DNA from: Alnus glutinosa
Lineage: Eukaryota > Streptophyta > Magnoliopsida > Fagales > Betulaceae
Direction: 5' to 3'
Assembly: GCF_958979055.1 (NCBI RefSeq)
Contig: NC_084890.1
Location: 28,317,116 to 28,381,115 of the forward strand
DNA: 64,000 bases
Under the pieces are notes generated by a model. The model was given only the letters and a program-made list of their open reading frames with translations. It did no database searches and had not been told where the DNA came from. The translations under genes were made by a program, and so were the position numbers. Positions 37,040 to 48,167 of the stretch are shown one piece after another (positions within the stretch are counted from its first letter, which is position 1; each line of letters begins with the position of its first letter).

Positions 37040-37884
37040 GGCTTCATTAATCAGAATTATAAGGAGAATTAATTAGTCATTTAAATTTTGTATTTGTGAC
37101 CAACTATATACATAACTTTATATTCGTATTACAAGAGAAATTAAGCGGCAAAAAGAGAATCAAATAAGGGGGTGATGCAGAAAGGACAAGAAAGTTCACA
37201 ATTGGGTGGGGTGGGCATCGAGGGAAGGTGGCAAAAAAATGGACGTTTGTTTGTGGGATGGCTCTAATATCAATATACCATATAAGTTAAAAACTATATT
37301 TTTCATAATTACAAGATAAGTATAGCTTGATGTATACCATAACAGTACAAGATAAAGACTAGACTTTTTCGAGTTCGAATAAGGATAAGTGCTACGTTTT
37401 TCTTAGGCCAGCCACTTGAGCATAGTCTGTGTTTAAAGGTTCCATTCCTATAATAGCGTTGGGAACGAGGTCAGGGATTAGTCTACGAATCTTGGTTGGG
37501 CCTCTACGCCCGGAAGGCTACTACTGTGCGTGAGTCAAGTAGCAAGAAATATTGTTCTGCTATAGGTAAACCAAGTACCCTATATCAAAAAAAAAGAAAA
37601 AAAAAAAAAAAAAAAAAAGAAGAATCGAGTTTTATCGGGACTAGTCTTATGTTGAAGCTTGGTGTTATTAGTGTGCATAATAATGATGAATGATATGAAA
37701 TCGAAAATAGAGAAAGCAAAAGAAAATCAAGACACATGTTCACGTGGTTCGGTAATGTGCCTACATCTACAACCTGCACCCTTGCAACCTATTCGTCCTC
37801 AGGCTAACATAAACTTCATTACACCCTATGGGCCAATTGTTGGAGTTCTGCTCCGCTTCGTTCACTCCAACAACAGATTGATTT
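37040..37884. other. spacer with a SINE-like or LTR-like segment
   Basis: A TTCGAGTTCGAAT box-B-like motif near 37,368 is followed by CCTCTACGCCCGGAAGG and an A-rich run (37,587-37,620), which suggests a SINE. TTCACGTGGTTCGGTAATGTG near 37,738 resembles common plant retroelement sequence. Neither has clear borders. Confidence 0.35.
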
Positions 37885-38145
37885 GTCAGTTGTGAGATAT
37901 GTAGATGCAGATTATGCATGGGATTTGAATGATAGGAAGTTGACCACAAGTTATGTGTTCACTCTTGCAGGAGGACCCATCTGTTAGAGGTCTATGATTC
38001 AATCCACGAATGCGATGTCGATAACTGAGGCGACTAACATGGCAGCGGTTGAGGTTGCAAAAAGAAGCTTTGTAGCTCATGTGATTAGTCAGTGAGCTGA
38101 GTGTTCAGTAAGATGGAGTTCAATTGCATTGTAACAGTCACAGTG
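37885..38145 (+). pseudogene. Copia RNase H fragment
   Basis: The plus strand reads VRYVDADYAWDLNDRK, then TTSYVFTLAGGPIC, a stop, and STNAMSITEATNMAA. This is the RNase H region of Ty1/Copia (YVDADYAGD... YVFTLAGGPISW... TEAEYMAA in intact elements). Stops and missing residues show it is dead. No LTR was found beside it. Confidence 0.85.
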
Positions 38146-38147
38146 CC

Positions 38148-38360
38148 ATCATATTCAATCTCTTCACAATTAACAAACGTAGAAGTTGTTAATTTGACAT
38201 ACTCAAGGTATGTAAGCAGCAGATTAAGTGCATAATTTTTATGGATTCTTTTCCAAAGGCAACTTGGGGTTCAAGTTATGTATACTGCCAGAATTTTGTT
38301 CAAACTTGAAAAGTATATATACATCTATATCTTCACCATTTGTTCTAGCAGTCAAAAGAA
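38148..38360. repeat. copy of a segment from the phosphatase intron
   Basis: This stretch matches 9,580-9,792 at roughly 80% with small indels: ATTCAATCTCTTCACAA, TTTTCCAAAGGCAACTTGGG, ATACTGCCAGAATTTTGTT and CATTTGTTCTAGCAGT are shared in the same order and strand. It abuts the Copia fragment. Confidence 0.8.
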
Positions 38361-38664
38361 TAAGGACAAGTGGACAACTTTCTCAATCCCAGTGATAAAT
38401 GGCCCAAACACCTACGTTGTCTATCTTTTCTTAAGTACCGGGAAGATATATATATATATATAATTAGCAAAGGTCCTTATAGCCCAAAATATACCAGTGT
38501 AGGCTATGTTGGAGCATAATATAAAGAAATTAATTGAGACAACTAGAAAAATGGAATGGATAACACTCTTTGTAAAATTGAAAGTAAAGAAAAATATTAA
38601 TTAGGGATCCCAAAAATTTTCAGACTAATCAAAAAAAATGGTGGGGGAGGCTAGAGCGTATTTT

Positions 38665-38824
38665 GATCCTCTCTAGTTCAAATGAATTGGCCAATTCGAA
38701 AAGATCAGTTAGTGTTATTTGAGGGGTATAATTATCCATAAAAATGTAAAAAAGACAATTATACGCCTCAAATAAAACTAATTGGATTCTCTCCAATTCA
38801 GTTGAACTGGAACTGGAGAGGATC
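38665..38824. repeat. 160-bp hairpin MITE upstream of PHYE
   Basis: GATCCTCTCTAGTTC at the left pairs with GAACTGGAGAGGATC at the right. The interior (TTATTTGAGGGGTATAATTA against AATTATACGCCTCAAATAA) continues the pairing, so almost the whole element is one hairpin. Confidence 0.8.
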
Positions 38825-39137
38825 TTTTTCCAACCGGAGGGGGTCATGGCTCTCACCCGCCCCACTATAGGTCTATCTCTGTTTACTATAGTTTCTAACA
38901 CTTTTAAAATATATATATATATTTATTTTTTTTTGTTTAAAAAACTATACAACTTCTATCACGAGAACCTGACAATTCATAATTGTTAAAATGATTAAAC
39001 AAAAATTTGACTTCTTAACTTAACAACTTACATTTGTTAAAAATAATAAACACATTAGTGTTCTAAGTATTTTTCCATTTCAAACTATATAAATAGCACA
39101 TTCATGAAAAGTAAAATATCAGCTGTGTAAAAAAAAA

Positions 39138-39171
<34 letters not shown>

Positions 39172-39369
39172 CATTACTTTTCTAAAAATGAATTAATTAT
39201 TTCTTTGACATGAATCTTGAGGGAAAAAGAAAATGAAATAATCTCTGACAAGCAACAGTTTTTTGTTCTGCAGATATTTTTTTGTTTTGTTTTCTTTCTT
39301 TCTGAACCATTGCTTTTGTTGTGGACACATTTGGCTCTCATGGACAACCTTTGCAAACGAGAAAAAGAA

Positions 39370-39734
39370 ATTTAAAACAATAAATAGAAACAAAGAAAGA
39401 ATTCCGAGAAAACAGATGAGAGAAAGAGACAGGGAGTGGCCCAGAGAAAAATGAGAGGAAGAGAGTGTGCGCGAGCGGTAATACTATTCTAATCAGAAGA
39501 AAAAAGACAAGTACTTCATAAAAAAGGAGTACGGAGGTTGATTAGCAATGAGCTATAGCGCGTTTAGAAGATAACCCAAGCGGCAAAAAAATGAAAGAGA
39601 CGTGTGGAAGCTACAAGGAGAAGAATCAAAGCAACAGAAGAAGCAAGTACAGAGATGAGAAAGATCCAGCTACTTGCGATCCTCCTATGCCCACCTGAGT
39701 TTCTGAGAAAAACCCATCAACCAGAGCCTTCAAA
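39370..39734 (+). promoter_or_regulatory. PHYE: PHYE proximal promoter and uORF-rich leader
   Basis: A TATA-like CAATAAATAG lies near 39,378. If transcription starts shortly after it, the leader contains four upstream ATGs: 39416 (12 codons), 39548 (8 codons), 39591 (35 codons, same frame as PHYE but closed at 39696-39698) and 39655 (48 codons, ending at 39801, overlapping the PHYE start in another frame). The transcription start is not known. Confidence 0.45.
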
Positions 39735-42700
39735 ATGGGGGTGGGAAGCAGAGAAAGAGGCACAACAACCTTCTCATCTTCAGCTGCAAGCAACATCATG
39801 AGGCCCAACAACAACACCAGCGACAAAAGAGACAAAGCAATAGTTCAGTACAATGCTGACGCTGGGCTCATGGCTGAGTTTGAGCAGTCGGCTGTGTCTG
39901 GTAAGTCCTTTAACTACTCCAGATCAGTACTGCATGCTCCACAATCTGTGCCTGAAGAACAAATAACTGCATATCTGTCTAGAATCCAAAGGGGTGGTCT
40001 GATTCAGCCCTTTGGTTGTATGCTTGCTATTGAGGAACCCACTTTTAGAATTATCGGTTTTAGTGAGAATTGCTTGCAATTGTTGGGTTTAGAGAGCCAA
40101 TTTGAGTCAAAAGAGTTAAGGGGTCTGATTGGGATGGATGCTAGAACCTTGTTTGGGCCTTCTTCGGGGGCTTCGTTGGCAAAAGCTGCTTCTTCTAGAG
40201 AGATTTCACTGTTAAACCCCGTTTGGGTCTACTCAAGGAATATCCAGAAGCCTTTTTACGCTATACTGCATAGAATTGATGTGGGAATTGTGATTGATTT
40301 GGAGCCTGCACCGTCAGGTGATCCTGCATTGTCCCTTGCGGGGGCAGTGCAGTCGCAGAAACTGGCTGTTCGGGCAATATCTAGGCTGCAGTCACTGCCT
40401 GGGGGAGATATTGGTGTGTTATGTGATACAGTTGTGGAGGATGTTCAGAAGCTCACTGGGTATGACAGGGTTATGGTTTATAAGTTCCATGATGATGATC
40501 ATGGTGAAGTTGTATCTGAAATCAGAAGGTCAGACTTAGAACCTTACTTGGGTTTACATTATCCTGCTACAGATATCCCTCAAGCTGCTCGCTTCTTATT
40601 CAAGCAGAATCGAGTGCGGATGATTTGTGATTGCCATGCAAATGCTGTAAGGGTCGTTCAGAGTGAAGAACTGAAGCAGCCTCTTTGTTTGGTCAATTCA
40701 ACACTTCGGTCACCTCATGGCTGCCACACGCAGTATATGGCTAATATGGGCTCCCTTGCCTCATTGGTGATGGCAGTTGTTATCAATGGTAATGACTTGT
40801 CGAAGCTTTGGGGGTTGGTCGTGTGCCACCACACTTCCTCCCGCTATGTTCCTTTCCCTCTTCGCTATGCTTGTGAGTTCCTCATGCAGGCATTTGGAAT
40901 TCAGCTAAACATGGAGCTTCAATTGGCATCACAATTGATGGAGAAGAAAATTCTCAGGACACAAACCTTACTATGTGACATGCTGCTTCGAGATGCCCCA
41001 TTTGGTATTGTGACTCAGTCTCCTAGTATCATGGATCTCGTCAAGTGTGATGGGGCTGCTTTGTATTATGGCGGGAAGTGTTGGTCATTGGGTGTAACTC
41101 CAACTGAATCACAGGTGAAAGATATTGCGGAGTGGCTGCTCACTAATCATGGAGATTCCACAGGTCTGAGTACTGACTGTTTGGCCAATGCTGGTTACCC
41201 TGGTGCTGCTTTACTGGGTGATGAAGTTTGTGGCATGGCTACTGCAAGAATCACGTCAAAGGATTTCTTGTTCTGGTTCAGGTCTCACACTGCAAAAGAA
41301 GTAAAATGGGGAGGAGCTAAGCATCATCCAGAGAATAAAGATGATAGTGAAAAAATGGACCCTAGATCGTCATTTAAAGCTTTTCTTGAAGTAGCAAAAA
41401 GTAGAAGTATGCCTTGGGATGTTTCAGAAATTAATGCCCTTCATTCTCTGCAACTTATCATGAGAGACTCATTTCAGGATATGGAGGACAACAGTTCTAA
41501 GGCATTGAATAACATTCAGCAGAATGATACTGAGATGCAGGGGATGGATGAACTCAGTTCAGTGGCATGTGAAATGGTTAGATTGATTGAGTCAGCAACA
41601 GTTCCTATTTTTGGGGTTGATTCAGCTGGTCTCATCAATGGATGGAATGGAAAAATTGCTGAATTGACAGGACTACAAGCTAGTGACGCCATGGGGAAGT
41701 CCCTGGTCAATAAAGTTGTTCATGAGGACTCACGTGGAACTGTTGAATATCTTTTACGCAGAGCTTTGCACGGTAAATCTTTTTTAACGTCATTGAACAA
41801 TGACAGTCATTGAGCTTGAGTTTTACCATCTGAATCAAATGTCATAGTAAACTACATTGCATTTGTAATGTTTTGATGGTGCGTAGAGCTTGCTGATGAT
41901 GCGAGTTCTATGACATATTGTCACTCATTGCGTGAAAAATCCAAATCATTTAACTAAACTCCATATTGGTTTGTCCTAATTACATGGCGTGGTTGCATGA
42001 ATCAATTTGACCGTTCTATATTAACTCAGGCCATCTTGCCTTATCTCAAATCCTCAGTTCACACTCATTTTTTACTTTCATTAGTGCTTTAAGTGCCATG
42101 TTAGTAGAACCAAATGACTCTTATTGTTGAGAATTTGTCTTTGTTGCCATTCACAAACCATCGCTATCTTTAATCTGTGTTCAATTGAATGATCTGGGGC
42201 ACACAAGAAACTTCTTTCTTTCTTTTTTCTTTTTTCTTTTCTTTTTTTGTGTGTATCATGGAGCATGAGTTTAAATTATATGACTGCAAAAATAAAAGTT
42301 CTTCAGGTCACCTGTCACCAGTTATTCTACCAAAATATTCGTGAAGATATGAGGGGTGCCTTGCAAATTGGAGTCTTGCATGTTTTTCTTTTTATATTGC
42401 CCATAAGTCTCTAGCCTTCAGCTTATTTTTCTTCTTCAATTTTCACTACTTTTCTCTGATAGTATAATTTTTTGTCAACTTCTATATCATCCAGGTGAGG
42501 AGGACAAAAACATTGAGTTAAGATTGAGAAACTTTGGGCTTGATCAGCAAAAGTCAATAGTTTACATTATGGCCAATACCTGCACAAGTAGGGATTACAA
42601 AAACAATATTGTTGGGGTGTGCTTTGTCGGTCAAGATATTACACGTGAGAAAGTTGTTATGGATAAGTTTATCCGCTTGCAAGGGGATTATAAGGCTATC

Positions 42701-44616
42701 ATACAAAGTCTGAATCCATTGATTCCACCCATATTTGCTTCCGATGAGAATGCCTGCTGCTCAGAATGGAATGCAGCCATGGAAAAGCTAACTGGTTGTA
42801 GGAGAGAAGAAGTCATGGGTAAAATGCTTCCTGGGGAAATCTTTGGAGGTTTCTGTCGGCTGAAAGGTCAAGATACACTAACTAAGTTCATGATTTTATT
42901 ATATCGAGGAATTAGTGGTCAAGATACCGAGAAGTTCCCTTTTGGGTTTTTTGATAAAAATGGAAAATTTGTGGAGGTATTCTTAACAGCAAACAAGAGG
43001 ACTGATGCAGGTGGCAATGTAGTTGGCTGTTTCTGCTTCTTACAAATTATTGTGCCTGACCTGCAACAGGCCTTAGAAGGGCGCAGGGAAGAGGATAGAG
43101 AAGGATTTTCAAAATTGGAGTTGGCTTACATACGACAAGAGATGAAAAATCCTCTAAATGGTATTCGCTTTACCCACAGACTCCTCGAAAATACATCTGT
43201 TTCAGAACATCAGAAGCAATTTCTTGACACTAGTGATGCATGTGAAAGACAGATCAAGACAATCATCGAGGATTTGGATTTCAGAAGTATAGAGGAAGGG
43301 TAAGTCTTCTCATTATAGGCCCATGACATGCATATTTTTACATCGTAAGTTCTAAAGCAAATAAATTGTTTCTAATAATTGTTAAAGAAGAGATGGTAGC
43401 ACCTTATGCATAATTTCATTGATTTCAGAGCATCTACATGTCTGATAATTAAGGTCAGAGGAATACATACTTGAATTTGAGGAAATTGTATACAGTTGAG
43501 TTTCATATATCAACCCTCCCTCCTCTCCTCCAAAAGTAAAAAAAGGTGACAAGAAAATAAGAACCCTGGTTGAGAGGATCAGGGAATTGAAATCAGTATT
43601 GTACTTCTTCAGACCCCTTTGTTTTGGACCAGATTTCAAGCTCCCACGCCTTAAGAAATATGACTACATATTTAACATAAGAAAAGCTAACCAAATTTGT
43701 TCTTCCTTATTCCTAGTTCGTTTATGGTTGAGATTTGTCTTTTCATTAACACTAATTTCTTTCATGACGTAAATTGCTTCTCTTTTTTCTTTTACTTAGT
43801 GTTGTTATCTTTAGAAATACTTTCCTCCTTTGATTATAAATAGTTGTTATCTCATCATTTTTTTCCTCAAACTATTATTACAGTAATCACACACCTTGAA
43901 ACCACTCAATAGACACCCCACATTAGTCATTGTTTGCCCTGATGGTGAACCACTGCAACAATTACTCTTAATTGTCCAATATCTTATCCTGGTTACAGCA
44001 GTAGCTCGCAGCTAAACATGGAAGAGTTTTTCTTGGGAAATGTTTTGGATGCCATTGTGAGTCAAGTCATGATCTTGCTGAGAGAAAGGAAGTTACAGCT
44101 TTTTCATGAGGTTCCAGAAGAAATCAAAACACTATCCCTATATGGCGATAAAATTAGGCTTCAGCTGGTTTTGGCAGATTTCTTGCTTAATGTGGTGCAT
44201 CATGCACCTTCTCCTGATGGCTGGGTGCAGATCAAAATTTCACCTGGTCTGAAGCTTATACAGGATGGCAATGAATTTATCCGTTTACAATTCAGGTACC
44301 CCAACCACAACTAAGTTCATTTATGAACATTTCATTTGATGCTAGGTTCATTGCATTATAAACTACTTGTTGAGTTGAGTTACTATATGACCTTTTAAGG
44401 AGTTGCAACTCTCATCATATTATCCATTTAATCCAATTTCTCCATTTTAAATTACTTAAATGTATTTCTAAATATATTTCATTGTAAGAACAGAAAGGGA
44501 TGGAGACATCACTTACATGTTTAGGCCTCACATTCAAGATATGTCTAGCCAAAAACAATTTGTATCTTGTCATTGTCAAAATAGAAGTCTTGTGACTCAT
44601 GTACCCATCTCAGATG

Positions 44617-44652
<36 letters not shown>

Positions 44653-45038
44653 GAATAATAACCATCTCAGATGATAATAATCCTCACCTAGTTTATGATT
44701 CATATTGTCAATTGGGAGCCTTTGGTTTGCCCATCCTTTCAGTTCATTGAGGTAGCATGGCCTCAATGTCTTTCAGTTTAATGTGCCTGTGCGAAACTCC
44801 ATGCAATATCTGAGGATTGCAAAAACAGATTCAGATATTCTTTCAAATCATATAGGAAAATCATAATGTTTCTGTTACATTTAAAAGTAAGAACACAACA
44901 GTAATGCAGGAAATCCAAGAAAGTCAAAAAGGGGTTTCTTGCCTAATAGCAAAGCAGCAAGAGTGTTGTGCAGTAACTGAAGGAAACCTGTCATTGAGGG
45001 CCAAAATTACCGGACATTTTTTATATACATTTCATTAC

Positions 45039-45077
<39 letters not shown>

Positions 45078-46054
45078 CAAGAAAACACCCTTTTTATAAC
45101 TTACCTTACACCAGTTCCACCAAAACTACTCCTTTTCAATTTTGTTATCTTACTTTATTTACTAGAACTATCCTTCACACGTAAGATCTCGTAAGTCCAT
45201 TTACTCCAAAAGTTAGGCTGTGTCTGCATTGAGAAATTAGGTTGTGTCTCCTTTACCTTTGCCTTTCCCAATTATGATTGGCTTCAGACTGTAACGTCAT
45301 GGTTTCATTTTTCTGATTTTGCTTGTCCCCTTTAGTGTTATGAATCCTCATTGACTACCTTCGCAGAAACAGTAAGACTGCTTTTAAGATATTGAGAAAA
45401 TGTGCTCGACTCTTTTTGTCTCTTTTTTTTTTTGGAGGTGGGGGGGGAGTCAGGTATTGGATATACATTGTTAACTAGTTCTCATGCATCAATCTTCAGA
45501 TATATTTTAGTTCCTGTTAAAAACTTCAAAATGAGATTCTCTATTAAACCTTATTGCCTTTTTTATTCACCAAAGCTTCAAACTGAATAATCCATCATGC
45601 ACATGATACTCAATTTAGCTCCAAGCGGGAAAGCAATAGACAAAACTCCTAACATTACATTTCATGCTTTTCCATGTTATCTTTTAGACTGCTTTATGCA
45701 ATGATAACCTTGTATCTGTGCTTTTTCATCTCATGTTTCCCTACGGTTTTTATCATAATCACTATGAAAGAAATAAGATTCATGCAGACTGAAATTTCAT
45801 TTTTATGTGCATGTAGAATGACTCACCCTGGTCAAGGCCTTCCTTCTTCTCTTATCCAAGACATGTTTGAGGGAGGAAACCAGTGGACAACACAGGAAGG
45901 CTTAGGTCTCAACTTCTCTCGGAAACTTCTCAACAGGATGAATGGTCAGGTTCATTATGTTAGAGAGCATAATGAATGTTTTTTCCTCATTGACCTTGAA
46001 CTTAAACAAGCAAAGAAAGTTAAAGAGGGTAACAGGCAGTTAAAAGCAGGATGA
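39735..46054 (+). CDS. PHYE: phytochrome E
   Basis: Four exons: 39735-41772, 42495-43299, 44002-44295 and 45817-46054. All have GT-AG borders and a continuous frame of 1124 aa (Arabidopsis PHYE is 1112 aa). The N-terminus MGVGSRERG... SSAASN and the sequence throughout are closer to PHYE than to PHYA-D. The order is PAS (about 85-200), GAF (about 215-400) with chromophore Cys330 in [13 protein letters not shown] (to about 590), two PAS repeats (about 620-880), a histidine-kinase-like region ([15 protein letters not shown], no canonical His) and an ATPase-like end ([11 protein letters not shown]). It is a red/far-red photoreceptor that binds phytochromobilin and moves to the nucleus in its Pfr form. 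No stops or frame breaks; the gene looks functional. Intron 3 holds an (ATT)n repeat (44,619-44,652) and a long A run (45,042-45,074). Confidence 0.97.
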
Positions 46055-46985
46055 CTCAACTTTCCAGAACCACTCTTAAAAAGAGTCGGGAAGATTATCT
46101 GCGCAGGCACCTCAATTATGGCTATCTGTGTCAAGAAAATTCTGGTAAGACCCTTCATGGTTTGTCAAAAATTACTCCTTCCAGGTGATTGGTTTTGACT
46201 TCTGAGCTTATCCATTTGCCATTCTAACTGTTTCTTCATTACATGCTGCCAAATATGTGTAAAATTTTAGTGTTACTATGTGAATATATATATATATTCT
46301 CCTGTCTAAATAAATGTTTAGGTGGCAATGTGTCAGATTTATCATTCGAGGAGTGTAGTATGAATGTCTGTTAAAGTTTCTGGATTTTACTGGTGCATAT
46401 AATTGTTTGCCTATACAGCCCTTCTTTTAAAGAATCTGGTTGTAATCTTCACAAATTGTGCAAGTCTTTTAGCATCAAAGCTTCTTTTTGTTATCGTCTT
46501 CAGGCTATTCATTTTGAGCAGTTGCAATCGTTGTCAGAGGGTGGTGAATGGTACCTTTAGATCATGATATCAACTGTCCTCTGGGGAAGAAAGCAAAGAA
46601 CAATATCAATATTCAAAAATTACACGATGATAAAATAAAAAGAATTTGTTCCAGTGATTGTAAATTGGGAGACTAATTACTCAACAACCACAAGCATAGG
46701 TTGACTTTATCTGAATGGGTATTATTGTCATTTTGGGTCGCGTACATTGCACATGAACTATTTTTTGTGGGATTTAAGAAAGAACCCTAAAGGAGTTCAA
46801 ATGAAAAGGCTTGGTAGATTGGTGGGGTTCATTGCATCTTTTGAAATTTAAATTGAGTAATAGTTTTGGGGAGGCGAGAAGCAATCTCCCATTAAATTTA
46901 CAGTTACATAAAAGTTACACTCTTGATGTAATTGTTTCGGGAACCAACGTAGGTATGGAAAGTAGTAACTATGTGGAAGAACATT
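46055..46985. other. PHYE 3' UTR and spacer
   Basis: No gene recognised. The 3' UTR of PHYE should occupy the first few hundred bases; a (AT)n tract lies near 46,285. Confidence 0.5.
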
Positions 46986-47412
46986 GTGTTTCAGGGATCA
47001 GGATTTCCTACAATTTTAAAGAAATTTGAGATTCTAAAAATTTATTTGAAATTGAGTCGTTTTTTACATTGAAATGACGTGAAAAATGTTACATATTAAA
47101 GATATTACATGTTAATAATGAAAATAAAAAAATAAAATCATTCCAAAAGGTTTTTTCTTTACTTTTGAAAAGACGCTTCTTTTTTACTAAATCGAAAGAC
47201 CATTTTTTACTCAAAGCTTTTATACGACAAAGTGTAAGAAAAAATCTTTTGGAGTGAATTTTTTTTTTTTCGGTTTCATTGTTAACATGCGATATCTTTT
47301 AATACATAGCATTTTTCACGTCTTTTCGACGTAAAAAAACAGCTTGATTTCAACGAAATTTGAGAATATCGAATTTCTTTGAAATTGTAAGGGATCCTTG
47401 CCCGTGTTTCAG
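46986..47412. mobile_element. Mutator-type MITE, 409 bp, perfect 9-bp target-site duplication
   Basis: GTGTTTCAG at 46986-46994 is repeated at 47404-47412. Between them is an element whose arms (46,995-47,125 and 47,275-47,403) are inverted repeats of about 125 bases at roughly 75-80%, for example CCTACAATTTTAAAGAAATT against AATTTCTTTGAAATTGTAAG. Long terminal repeats with 9-bp duplications are the hallmark of Mutator-like elements. Confidence 0.87.
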
Positions 47413-48167
47413 ACAGCATAAACAAAAATCTCGTAGAACCAAAATCCAAAAAAATAATAATAAATAAATAAATAAAACCCATATAAGATCAGTTGGAGGG
47501 TTTCTTCTTCAACACATTTCTTTACACAGTTGAGTCAGTAATGTGGCTCTGTACCCAGGCAACGCTTCTGTTTATTTTTGAACGCTGTAGGAAAAGGCAA
47601 GCATGAATTATAGCAGCAACAGACTGTACAATGTCATGTTAAAGATACATGCTAGTTTCCATTTCAGGAATACCAAATACACAAGATTGAAACTCCCAAA
47701 AAAAAGAATTCTCTGTTTTTCTCCCCACTATACAATTTTGTGGCCCATGTTAAATCGCCAACCCTCAAAAAACTGTCAACACTTTCTTACCCATATAAAC
47801 ATCATATATGCAGCAGATTAACAAGTTATCCAACCCCAAATGACGAGCAAAAACGAGGCGAAATCAGGCACATTTGCCATAATTCAAGTTCACTCGTACT
47901 TCACCTTTGCTCCTTCCTCATACATCATCAAGCTATTGCACATCACCAAAATGCTTCTGCAGCTTCTTCCATTGCTTTCTAGCAAAATTAGGGAAGTACT
48001 ACGATACAAAATTTCCATGCCTCTTTTTTTTTTCTTTTTTTTTTTTCTCTTTTTCGTCTACGGGATTCGTTCGTTCCTAAAAATATATACACTTTGATTA
48101 TATACGCAAAAGTTAGCATTCGCGGCCACCATCAGTTTGGGCAGAGCACGATCTGCATCGGACACTG
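47413..48167. other. spacer between convergent genes; 3' UTR of the Mei2-like gene
   Basis: No coding sequence. The 3' UTR of the minus-strand Mei2-like gene should extend left from 48,168. T-rich runs lie at 48,024-48,050. Confidence 0.5.

Noticed and set aside
39735..41813. A 692-codon frame that could be taken as a truncated phytochrome
   Set aside because: The last 13 codons are intron sequence. A donor at 41773 joins in frame to 42495 and the protein continues to 1124 aa.
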